In this document: piece by piece, positions 1-11,097 of the stretch
How positions within the stretch are numbered: position 1 is the stretch's first letter
Layout: the number at the start of each line of letters is the position of its first letter
Assembly: GCA_951230915.1 (NCBI GenBank)
Contig: OX579639.1
Span: 7,068,001-7,132,000 of the forward strand
From: Antitrichia curtipendula
Lineage: Eukaryota > Streptophyta > Bryopsida > Hypnales > Leucodontaceae
DNA: 64,000 nt
Direction of reading: 5' to 3'
Program-made: the position numbers and the translations under genes
Notes under the pieces: generated by a model
Told to the model about the DNA's origin: nothing
What the model saw: the letters and a program-made list of their open reading frames with translations, nothing else
Databases searched by the model: none

Positions 1-221
1 GTCCATTAATTTAATGAAAAAATTGCATCCCATGAAATGGCGATAAGACATCCATTTTCAATGGAGGCGCACGGAGAGACTTTGTGCTTCTATAGTCCCA
101 TGCATTGCAGAAGTGGGCGATAGCACATCATAGGAATTTTGTGAACTCACATTTTGCACTTTGCTTCTAAGATTCATGAGCAAAGCTTTCTCTGAGCGGA
201 GCAAAGTTTGACAGTAGCATC

Positions 222-3139
222 ATGAGTGATTCAAGTAACTCAGACAAAGCAAGCGATGGAAGTGAAGGCAATTGGCACAGAAGGAGAGAATGGGGAAGTA
301 GTCAGTCTGATTACTGTGAAGATGAAGACGATTTCCCAGATGAGCTTAATGAAGAATTATTTGAGTGGTCGAAGCGTGAAGAAGAGAAGGACTGGTTTGA
401 TCAGATGGCGGCTTGTGAATTAGAAGACAGTTTAGGTGGCGCTGTAGTGCATGCCGAAATTGTAGAGCCCCGGAGAATACTCCACCGCAGACCACGCAAA
501 GCAAGACAGGCAGAACTTGGCCGCGGCAGCAGCGCAGAAGGAGTGGAGGCTGATGAAGGGCGCTTTCAGAAGGACAACCTGCAGCACCAACAACTCCACC
601 GCGTACCGAACATCAAGGGATGTGGTGGTCTCTCTGTGCAGCACGGAGCCCACTTCAGCGACAATGCTGGAGTCCAACATGGACAGCGACGCACTGAACG
701 TAGTAAGGAGGCGGAGGAGGTCAACTCTGGCAGCGAAGACCATCGACAGCGAGGACATGCCCCCACCAGAGCTGCTCGGCAATTGAGGAGCGCAACGACG
801 CGGAAGGACGACACCAACGCCAGAACAGCATCGACGTCACACTTCCACAATATTGGGCCCAGTCTGATGTCCGCCCAAGGTATGCCTCCCTGTCCGCCAT
901 CCTCCAGAGGTCCACAAACTTCAGCAGGTGCCCGTCATTGCAAGAAAAATGGCAACTGGACAACAACGGAGTTGAGGAGTGCCATTTTTGATGTGGACGA
1001 TGGAATTCCAATTAGAACTGTTGCAAGAGATCATGGTATTCCTACATCCACATTAAGAGGGCACCTTTATGGAATTACAACAGACAGAAGGAGGGGAAAA
1101 ATGGGCGTCTTAACACATGCAGAAGAAGAAGAGCTTGTGCAGTATTTGGTTAAAATGCAGGAGTTGGGATTCCCCCTAGCTTTATTACAATTAAGAGAGA
1201 AAGTAGGAATCCTAACCCAAACCAGAGTGACCCCTTTCCAAGATGGTATTCCTGGTGCAGGGTGGGTCAAGTGTTTCAAACGACGACATCTTGAGCTTAC
1301 CATCAGAAAAGCACAAGCTCTTAAGCAAAATAGAGCAAGGAACTTGTGTCCAGAAGCTGTATTTTCTTTCTATGGGAATTTGCAAAGACTATATAAAGCA
1401 CACAATTACCCAGCAGAACACATATGAAATTGCGATGAGAGTGGCGCCCAAGCTGGCAAGGGAGGTGGCGCTCTAGTGATTGCAAAAAGAGGATCAAGAA
1501 GTGTCCATATGGTAACTCCTGACCAGAGAGAGTGGCTCACAGTTCTTTGCTGCATCAATGCAAAAGGACTAACTCTACCAAATTTCTACGTTTTCAAAGA
1601 AAAAAGAAAAACTAGAATTTTTTTGAGAATGACAGGGGAAAAAGGAGCTGTCTTGGCTATGCAGCCCAAGGCCTGGATGACCAATGAGTTATTTCAAGAA
1701 TGGATGTTACATTTTCTGTTCAACATTTCAGAGTTGTATAGCATATCTCCTTCCAACAGACATCTGCTTATGATGGATGGACATGGAAGTCATGTCAATC
1801 TAGATGTCATCAAATTAGTTATGTCCAAACGGCTGGACTTGCTTACATTTCCATCACACACGTCCCATGCCATGCAATCTCTAGATGTCACCTGCTTCAG
1901 ACCTTTCAAACTATCATTTAGAGCCTATAGGGACAAGTGGTCACTTAGCCATAAGGGTCAAATGCCAATGAAGGAGGACATAGCCCAATGGGTCTCTCAT
2001 GTTCTAAGGCGAGCATTAACAGTTAAGAACATAACAAAAGGCTTTGAAACCACTGGAATATTTCCTATGAATGCAAGGGCAATGGATTCCAAGATGGAGC
2101 CTAGTGAGGCATATGACAGGAGTAAAGTAGGATCAGCCTCTGTGGATAGTCGAAATGAAGTGCAAGCACCATTTGAATTAGAAGCATGGGAAATTCAAGA
2201 AATTTTGGACGAGCCAGATTGCCAGAAGTGGACCTCTCTACTTGTCAACAGTACTACGTGCAAGTCGACGGTGACGAAGCTGAAGAATGTGAAGAACGAA
2301 GTGGCAGTGGCAGTTCAGATGAGGAAGAAGCTGGACCTCAGGATGCTGCAGCTGAAGAAGGGAGAAATGGATTCAGTGAACTGCTGGAGTTGCCACGAAT
2401 TCAGGTACCACTTCTGTCCACCAAAAGAATGCAGCCTCGAATAGATTACCAGAAGTCTGTATTGTTGACGGAAGAAGAGCATCTCAAACAGCTCGAAGAT
2501 AGGGCTGAGAAAAGACAACAAGCCACAAATGAGAGAGAGAGAAGGAAGTCAGAAATGGAGGCCACCAAAGAAATGAGAGCTCAAGAGAAGAAGAGGAAAT
2601 TACTGGAGAAACAGGCCAGGGCGGAAGCAAGGAAGGTGAAGAAAAGATATAATGAGCAATGGAGTGCCAAAAATGTAAGCGCTCAAGGGGAGAGACTACA
2701 CGCTGCCATTCGGGCTAATGCACCTGTCCTAGGCTATCGACCACCTTACTGTGGCATCATCCCTTCCATCTGCAAACAGAACTAGAAGCTTGCAATATTG
2801 AAAAGACGGATGAGGAAGAGAGGACAGGACATCAACAGCTTACCCCCTTTGCAAGAAGTTCCAACACACATTAGGAGTGGCATTGGAGTGCAGCAGCAGC
2901 TGCTGATGCAACAACAAATCACGCAACAACAGTTCATGCAGCAGCAACTCATGCGGCAGCAAGTCACACAGCAGCAACTTATGCAGCAACAAAGTGCTTT
3001 TATCTCCACCAGCGACTTGCCAACTCCAACTCTGCAAAACGGAAACTATGTTTATGCCTGCACTTTTCCGTGGACTACACCACCATATGCCCTCCAGCAA
3101 AGCTACCATACGGCGGAGCATCAACAAAGAGCGCTCTGA
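222..3139 (+). pseudogene. Decayed Tigger/jerky-type (pogo, DDE_1) transposase
   Basis: Encodes a cut-and-paste DNA transposase, now broken. One frame runs from ATG 222: an acidic and low-complexity N-terminus, then an HTH of the psq/CENP-B kind near residues 245-300 (NGNWTTTELRSAIFDV; VARDHGIPTSTLRGHL), a Tc5-type HTH, and a DDE_1 catalytic domain. The expected triad is present: Asp in NCDESG (1434-1436), Asp in MMDGHGSH (1776-1778) and Asp in QSLDVTCF (1884-1886). Three breaks are visible. TGA at 1425-1427 replaces the Trp normal just before the first catalytic Asp; the frame shifts around 2220-2270 into a second frame; TAG at 2783-2785 is followed in the same frame by a Gln-rich stretch (QQQ repeats, 2880-2995) to 3139. 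The lysine/glutamate-rich tail before 2785 resembles a coiled coil. Residues 90-240 could belong to another frame. I could not find terminal inverted repeats. Family call is firm; gene boundaries are approximate. Confidence 0.85.
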
Positions 3140-4725
3140 ATCTGAACTGGAAATTGTACATAAATTTTGCAGCGGAAAGGAAAAACCTGTTTTTGAAGAA
3201 GTCATGCACTGTGAGCTCCCAGCGCTCCTGTTACGCAGACCTACATACACAGAAACATACATGGGCTTGAAGAAAACGAAGGACTTGTAAGTCATACCAA
3301 CAAGACAGAAATGCAAGAGAAAGGGTCCGCCTAACTTACCTGTAGGCACTACACTTAGGAAGCACGCGCTGTCGCTGGAGCGCTCACCAGCATCGGCTCC
3401 CAGAAGTGGAGGGGAGGACGTCGGAGATGGAGTCTCTAAGAACTGAAGGCCTCCGCATTGTGCCTAAGAAGTTGCAGGAAGAACAGACTCACTGAGGCAA
3501 AGTCAACATGGGAGATTCAAAACCAAGCGGGTCCATCTACAAACCCGATCAGTTCATTGGCGGAGGCTGCAGGATGGAGTAGTAGACATGGCCGACTGAA
3601 GATTCCACCAACAGCAATGCCGAACGGACTTCCTAAGGAACGGGGCAGGCGATGGATTTGTAGGTGGCAACGGCTATTTTCAGAATGACATTGAATCCAC
3701 AGAGATGGCTGTCAACGTTAGGAAGACCGTAATGCAGGCCTCCATTTCAGGGCGGACTTGAAGGCTTTCCTCAAGGGGAAGGCGTGGATAATTATTCCAA
3801 GGTTCTGGTACGATGTTTGTTTCTGTCACTTAAATATTTTGGCCTTAAGCGTTGGGCGATTTCAAGGCTTTAGAATCGCTTTCATGGATTTCCAGTGTGC
3901 CAGTTCCTGCCATAATATTCTTTGTTGGATTTCATGTGGGTGGTTTTTGGCCTCTCACGAGGCGGTTTCAGGCCTCTAAGTGGGCAATTTTAGGACTTAC
4001 AGAGGGTGATGTCAGGTTGTCTTCAATTGGAAATAGAAGCGCCACTGATTAGCATCGCCACACGCCTGACACGGAATTCCAATATTGTACAGTGCATTTT
4101 TGAATTAGCAGGGTTCCTTTTTAATTCTATTTCTTGCTTCATTATGGACATAATGTGAATGCTTTTAAGACTGACATGACCGCTCTAGCACATCGTATTT
4201 TCCTATTTATGCAATGACTTCTTCTATTCAAAGACATGTTTCTTTTAATTATTGTTGCACCCTATGAGCAACAATAGCGCCCTAGAGAGAAAAACTTCAA
4301 TAAACTGTATTTAATTCATATGAACTCTGAAAATTATGATTTTCATCTGTAATGAACTGCTGTTCACTTCTCTTTTGTCTGAAAATTTGTTAATACAATT
4401 TACATAGCTACATTTTTCTATAAATGGCCAAAACTGCTTAGATGAACGCTTTTACAGCCCTCCACCTTATGGCATAGAATGTGAAGTGGAATAGTTCATT
4501 ACAAAAGTCCATATTTGTACTTTTTGCAAGTCCAAGGGTGCAGAAAAAGGGTATGCCTTCTCAATTTTAACGCTTATCTGACTATTCTATGAAATGGTGA
4601 CAAATCTGACTTGAAAACCTGACTTGGCATTATGTGAATGCTATTAAATTTGCCTCATTTTTAGGGCATCATTATTAAATTACCAGTGAGAATATTGAGG
4701 ACATTACTAACTAATCTAGTATAGT
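3140..4725. other. No gene seen; flank of the transposase
   Basis: Only short open frames without recognisable motifs. The first 600 bases are GC-richer than what follows and may be the 3' remainder of the transposon. The rest is AT-rich. Confidence 0.5.
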
Positions 4726-5657
4726 TTAACCCCTAAAGTTCTGTGACTATGTTTTCACTGAAAACGCTCAAGAACTGCCATTTTTAGTACAAGTAAAAAA
4801 AATTTGAAAAAAACTTTTTTTTGACTCATGTAACCGTATGATCTTGTAGTATGTGGACTTGAGAATATGTGGTAAAAATTTCAGAAATTTCCACCACATG
4901 GATAGCAAGATATAAGCATTCAAAATCACTGAAATTGTTTTTTTGACCCTGCGAAAAACAAGGCAGCTGCACTTCACAAGCTCAATTTTGTATGAAAAAA
5001 TGTCCAAAATGGTGGTGCTTCTTTGGATTCTTTTTCCTAAACAAGTTGGCTACATGCTTGAAAAATTTCACATCATTTGGAATTGTACAACATATAGGAA
5101 AAAAATAGTAAGTAGAATGAAGTAGAGAATGCTTCAAAATACTAAATTGTTAAGAATTTAGGTATGAAATTGAAAAATGCCAATCCCAATGGTTGAAATG
5201 TTGCATTAAACAATCTATATCCTATGATTTTATTATTTTCAAAAAATATTGAAAATTGAGTAAGATAAAAGACTTCAAAGTTTATTTTAGAGTAGAGATT
5301 CCAAAACTGCCCGCAAACTAAAACTCCTCATAACTTTTGACTCATTGGTCAAAATGGAATGATTAAAAGCTTTCCATGTATAGATAACTCTGGAAAACCA
5401 GTTTCAAATTTTTGTTTCTGAAAAAAGTGACTCTTTTTTATCTGCCCGGACTGCCTGGCCGAGAAAAAAGTAACATATTAGGCCATAATTTTTGACTCGT
5501 ATTTCTAAATGTCATAAATTTTAGTTCAAATGAAAGGTACTCCTCGTCCACAAATTCTATTAAAGTTTCAGCCTCAAACTTGTGAATCTCTGGCCACATA
5601 TACCTGCCCAATTTTTTTATGTTGCCAAATTCTGCAGGCCGGTCCTTTAGGGGTTAA
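4726..5657 (+). mobile_element. TTAA-flanked ~0.92-kb non-autonomous DNA element, copy 1
   Basis: The body at 4730-5653 begins CCCCTAAAG and ends CTTTAGGGG, with TTAA on each side (4726-4729 and 5654-5657). Internally it matches the elements at 51.7, 58.2 and, more distantly, 62.9 kb, including the shared phrase GCAGCTGCACTTCACAAG. TTAA target duplications with CCC-starting inverted termini are the signature of the piggyBac superfamily. No transposase is encoded, so it would be a non-autonomous derivative; the superfamily assignment is inference. Confidence 0.8.
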
Positions 5658-6059
5658 ATGGGAAGGGGCAATGTTGACAAGAATAGTGTCACTGTTTATG
5701 AAAAGAATGGAAACATCTTTATAAAAAAGAGACCATATAAAATTAAAAAATCTTCTCATTGAGATCATTGTGATAATAAGCAATGTAGACCCATCATATG
5801 CTAGATCAGATTCTCAATTTTACTTTGACGAATTCTTTTAATCCTCTCTAATGGTGTACCAAATTGCAGCTATGCCCAGTGGTGCATGACAAGGTATGAT
5901 CTGCATTGTTATTTTTCCTTGAAGCGAGCAACCCTGTCCTTCTTTGGAATGACGGTGATACCTTTTGCTTGTCATTTGTTTTGGCAATTATGACTACCAC
6001 TTATCAATATAAAATACCCTAAACCGTGAACCCCTTCTTTGGCTACTACATATTAAGAT
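5658..6059. other. No gene seen
   Basis: AT-rich sequence between two transposable elements; no open frame of note and no recognised motif. Confidence 0.5.
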
Positions 6060-6975
6060 AGGACGTCCTTAAATCGCACACCTAAGAGCTGAAACTGAAT
6101 TTCGGGTAGGTGAAGCTTCTTGAAATAATTTCCAATAGATTTTTCTTGAAAGACGAGAGGAATTGGAATTTAACCCAAGTTGTTTCATATCTTTTGGAGC
6201 TTTGTAGAATTAGTTATGAAATTTTGAAGTTGAAATGACATAGGTAGCTGTAGTTTTTAATGAGTTTCAATTTTCCTGTGACAGTGCTTGTGCTTACATT
6301 TGAATGGCTTTGTTCAAGAGAATGGAAAGGACTTCTTGTGGGTTTCAAAAAAGAGTAAGAAGAAGAAGTCATTTGCCGATACCATGGACAATATGGTTGA
6401 TGCTAGTTAGGTTAGTGGATACGTGGTCATGAGAGTCAAAGTTCATTAGATTTTTTAATGCAATGTATGATATTGGTATCTGACATCAAAGGAATTTGGT
6501 GGAGGCTAGTAATATGAAACCACTAGCGTAACCTGTTGGTTTTTTTCTTTTTGAAATGCTTAATGTGATGCAAATGGTGTCCTCTAACGTAATATAATAT
6601 TAAATTGTTGCCATCTATGATATGTGAGTTATTTAACAAGTGATCAAGTTCAGTCTGCTTTATGATACTGACATTCCTAATTTTAAGCTTCATTTCTTCT
6701 GGACTTTGGAGGCCTAGACATATTCTAACTTCAGCTTTGTTTGCATCTATTTGGAGATTCTTACTTTCCTAGATAGGGCCTTCTCCTTCAAGGAAAATTT
6801 ACTGAAAAATATTTCAACAAGTTTTACCTTCCCAAATTCAGTTTCAGCTCTTAGGTGGGCGATTTCTGGACCTGTTACCGGTACCCCCGTAGTATTTCAA
6901 GCACGGCTTTCTGAATACCCCTGGCCCCACATGGAGGGGGGTGGTTAAGAAACCGCACTCCCGGCGAGACCGGGT
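6060..6975 (+). mobile_element. TIR element 'R1', copy 1, abutting the left edge of the big palindrome
   Basis: Both ends carry the same ~80-base inverted sequence starting CACCTAAGAGCTGAAACTG (6079 rightward; complement ending at 6857). The right end continues into a GC-rich ~120-base terminus (6858-6975) that also forms the left end of the copy at 23.4 kb. Interior phrases such as AGTTTTTAATGAGTTTCAAT are shared with 23.5-24.2 kb. No coding capacity is visible. Superfamily unknown; target-site duplication not resolved. Confidence 0.7.
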
Positions 6976-6979
6976 GGGT

Positions 6980-9900
6980 GGGGGTGACGGCGACCCCGTT
7001 TCCCTGTGGAGTCTTCGGAATTTTCCAAGGCAATTGCAGCGCGGATGACCTCGAAGGTGAATTCCAATCCCTGCAGCCAATACGCAGCAATACTGATTCT
7101 TGTCATGGGCAGTCCGATCCGAGAGAAGCTCAGTCCAGAATGCACAGAATATAAGAAACATCCCAAGGCACTCAGGTTTCAAATTATACATCAGAGTGAC
7201 AGACAACATACCTCAGTCTTCAGCTAAGTAGTGCAATCGATCATTTTCTGTTCAATCATCTCTTTGTACGTAAGAAAGCTAACCTTGTGCATACACTAGC
7301 TCGCTAGCAATGGCGCCCGGGGAAACGGTGGCAGTGACAGGGGCTTCGGGATTCATCGCCTCGTGGCTGGTCAAGTCGTTGTTGGAGAAAGGATACAATG
7401 TGAAGGGCACCGTTCGGAATCCAGGTGAGGACTTTGTTGGGTGTGTGGTGATTCAGTTTGCATGGGAAATTTCGTTAAAATGGAGGCATTCCATACGCCA
7501 TTTTTCCATTCATTTCTTTCTTTACCTCTAAAGTCTAGGACCGATATAGATTTTTCAGACCGTCCGGTTTAAAACGTAAAAGTGCCAAGCCTGTGGAACA
7601 CCGCCATTTTAGCGAAGCTCCTTGCTTCTCCTCTACAAATTGTTTGCATGACGTGCAGACATAAGTCTTTCTACACTGATTTATCCTAGACTGTTAGTTA
7701 GGGCGTCATATTAGTGTCGATCGTTTGCTGCAAAATTATCAGAAGACGTTAATTGGTAGATTCTGCTACACTGGTGCATCCCAATGTAGCTCACAATATT
7801 CAGAGTGCTAGTCCAACTAACTTCCACCGGTTTCTTAGCTGTGATCAGGGCTTGCAAAAAGGGTTCAGACCAGTGAAAATTTATTAGTGAAGTAATAAGG
7901 AATGCACGCCTTGAATCGCTGCATAAACTTGAATGCTTTGCTGTACATTTCAGTTGACAATTCAATTCAGTGTGCACGTACCTACCTTGATCTCTATAGG
8001 CCGAAATTGGCCATTAATTGTGATTTTTTTAGCACTTTGGGGTGGATCATTTAGGGACTCGTATGGTTTTCTATCTAATTTTCACTTTATTTGCATTGCT
8101 CGTTACTGCTTCTGGAGATACCAATTAATTTTCACCTCGATCATCTGAATTGTAAATTTCACTGAAATCGGTCAGTTCTAATATCTTGTGTTGCTATCTT
8201 CTCCTCTGTACGTATCGATCCCATCATGCACCACATGTGAAATGTTAAACTTTAGTATCACATCGATCAGAATTTCGAGTGTCTGATCGTGATCACTCCC
8301 CAAAGTACCCTTTTGATTTATTTCTAAGAACTCCAGAATTTTTTCTTTGCGCTGGGTGTTTTTGCAGAGAAGGCGAAGTTCCTGCTAGAGTTGCCAGGTG
8401 CCAAGGAGCGTCTGCAGTTGTGCGCAGCTGATATCCTCATCCCAGGCTCCTTCGACTCCATCTTGCAGGGCTGCGATGGTGTCTTCCACACTGCATCTCC
8501 CGTGGTATCCATGAAGCCTGGCGTCACTCTGGCTAACCCCGAAGTAAGTGAAGAGTCCTTTTGTTGACAGTTGTTGAAGCTTCGATTGTCAACTTGCATG
8601 TTCCTATCATCGACCTGCATTCCATTTGATGAAGCATTCTATCGTACCAGCCATGAAATAGACTGCCCCTTTGTAGTACAGTGTCGTTTGTAAGTCCAAA
8701 GGGGTTACGATTGTGAAATTGGACTGTGCAATCAGAGAGGCTCTGTCCCAGCGTGGTGCAGGAACAAAGCTATTAGACGCTTGAATTTGAAGCTTGTTTC
8801 GTACTGTAATTGCACTAGAGATTTTTCGTATTTCCAATCCTATTAGGGTTTAGGGCTCAAGTTTTGAGTACATAAGAACCTACTCATACTTTCTCATTTC
8901 ACTGTAGCTTGTGTTGATGCAATTCCTAGCTTCTCTCCTGCATTGAAGAGCCAGAAATGAATTCTGTTGAAAAATAAGAGTGTTGCGCGTGCCATTTCGA
9001 GCACATTTCTAGCTCCTAGCCCTAAATTGTGAGGATTTTGGAGACTATAATTAGGGCTGACTTGTGTGAATGGAATGGAATGCAGGCCGAGCTCGTGGAG
9101 CCAGCACTCCAGGGGACACTGAACGTGCTGGAATCCTGCGCCAAGGCACGCCCAAAGCGCATTGTGCTCACCTCATCAATTCTGTCTGTTCTCATAACAC
9201 CCAAAAATGTTCCAGGAGCTGTCATTGATGAGAGCTTCTGGAGTGTGCCTGACATTCTTCGCGCAAAACTGGTCAGGACCACTTCAACTCCTCCCAGAAT
9301 TCATAAGCATCTAGAGTTTCATGCATGTTTGCATTGTCACTCTGTCGTTTGTACGGAGGTAATTATGCATCTGTCCCGCGTGTTATCACGCTTTCAACTG
9401 TTTTGGAACCACATTATCATCTAATACGCCTCTTGTTTACTTATGTGACAGGGTCCAGAGTTTGGATCCTACGCCCTTGGCAAGACGCTGGCAGAGAAAG
9501 CAGCCTGGGACTTTGTGAACAAACACGACTTGAACATGGTGGTGATGAACCCCGTGTTTGTTGTTGGTCCCTCGCTGTTCGATACCATGAACTCGACGAA
9601 CGAATTTCAATACAATATTATTAATGGTACGAATTTCTCCCAGATGCACGCTCCTGCACTGTGAATCAATTATGCAATTGTGGTCTAATTAGTCCTGAAT
9701 TTCTATTCTGTGGAGATTCCTATGTGCATAATTTTGAGTTTTGAGTTTCTTTTAGTTTTGAGTTATTGCTGGGGGTGGCTACAAGAGTGTAACTAATGAT
9801 GCCCAGTTTTGCAGAACTGTGGTTTTGTTCTCTGGGTAGATAGAATCTAGTTTCTTTTGCAAATCATCACTTTTATCAACCCTTCCTGAAGTTCCTAAAG

Positions 9901-11097
9901 GCTATCAAGATAGAACAGAAGTTTTGGTGAAACCTGGTGATCTATTTAGCCAATACAGGTCCTGTCTGCCTGCAAAGGAGATTCCGGCGCTGTGTGCATA
10001 TGGACTGAAAAAGGTGACTCGTCACTTCCTGCAGGAACCATGAAGGACATCCCCAATATTGTGGGCTGTTGGGTTGGTGTGAAGGATGTGGTGAAGGCAC
10101 ACATTTTGGGGTATGAGAAGCCTGAAGCTGAAGGCCGCCACATCCTTAACGCAAAAGTGATGCATTACGGTGACCTTGCTGCTCTTCTGAAGAAGCTGTT
10201 TCCACAATACAACATCGAGACCAGGTACGAAATTGGACTATACTGTACAGTACAGTCCTCCACATGCCTTCTCATTTTTTCACGTGCAGTTTTATATTTC
10301 GGGACACAAAATGCCAATCAAAGTACATTTCATTGCAAATCAGGAACACAGGACACCCCACATGAGTGTCTTTGAATATGCCAGTACTTCTTGTCCTTCA
10401 GATGGATTTGCATTTAGATTCCAGTAACCCTTAGGGAGCCAAACTGCAATTGAAGTTTGCTTGCAAGGTTCAAAGTTCAACTTTAGCTGACCATAATTTC
10501 TTGTGTCAATAAGTCAAAATGTTTTCTAGGAATTTGCATCGAGAATCCACAACAGAAGTTGCTTAGTTTCCTATACTGAGATTTCTCGATGTCTCTTGAG
10601 CAATGCAGGGAAGATGAGAATCAGAAACCGCGAGCTTCCCCATTTGTCCTCTCCACCAAGAAAGCGCAGGACTTAGGAGTGGAGTTTCAGCCCTTGGAGG
10701 AGGTCCTTCAGGAAATGGTTGCAAGCTTCAAAGAGCACAAGTTCTTGACATGAAGACTTCGTTTGTGTGCGTACAGTAAGTACAGTACAGTACAGTAAAG
10801 TACACTTTCCAGACTCACCTGAAGAAGAGTGATGATTGTATTCCATTGTATTCAATAAAATCAGATACGTGTTCAGCTTTGCAAAAGGCAGTGAAGAACT
10901 GAGAAAACTGGAATTTGTGCTGATTTTTCTGTTGTTCAGACTGAGAGCAGGTTTTGAGGGAGAGGTGGTGCACTCGGTCAGACTCTTCTGGCCACTTGAA
11001 TTATTATGTATAACTAGAGTAAACTTGCCAATCACCACACAAACAAAATTCAAATCCCTCTCCACATAAATATAGAGACTTGCATGTTTTAGAATTT
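6980..11097 (+). repeat. Left arm of ~4.1-kb inverted duplication
   Basis: This segment reappears as its reverse complement at 14837-18954. Coordinates of corresponding bases sum to 25934 over most of the arm and 25933 after about 10550, so there is only one net indel in 4.1 kb. Substitutions seen by eye are few: around 7135, 7190-7200, 7478, 10545-10575 and two in the last exon. The arm includes the whole reductase gene, about 330 bases upstream of its ATG and about 340 bases after its stop, so each copy keeps its own proximal promoter and terminator. Confidence 0.95.
7310..10753 (+). CDS. NADPH-dependent reductase, cinnamoyl-CoA/dihydroflavonol reductase-like (left copy)
   Basis: Six exons in consistent phase: 7310-7424, 8368-8543, 9086-9271, 9452-9626, 9978-10224, 10609-10753, giving 347 residues, the usual size for extended short-chain dehydrogenases. 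The N-terminal dinucleotide-binding motif TGASGFIA (residues 10-17) is followed by [14 protein letters not shown], the basic stretch typical of NADPH users. Ser127/Ser128 in LTSS and Tyr166-x3-Lys170 in [14 protein letters not shown] are the catalytic residues. The CCR signature KNWYCYGK is absent, so this is a CCR-like/DFR-like enzyme of unproven substrate, probably cytosolic and acting on a carbonyl or CoA ester in phenylpropanoid-type metabolism. The exon 5 acceptor was chosen by phase; an acceptor 19 bases upstream (9959) breaks the frame. A polyadenylation-like AATAAA lies at 10854-10859. The twin gene on the minus strand encodes the same protein. Confidence 0.92.

Noticed and set aside
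4768..5007. 79-codon minus frame (MDIFSYK...) similar to one at 58200-58460
   Set aside because: Similarity follows from the DNA homology of two TTAA-family elements. The frame is interrupted in other copies and shows no protein-level conservation beyond the DNA.
9325..9624. Open frame overlapping reductase exon 4 in another phase
   Set aside because: Starts in intron 3 and is in the wrong phase for exon 4; a shadow of the real exon, as is its mirror at 16310-16609.
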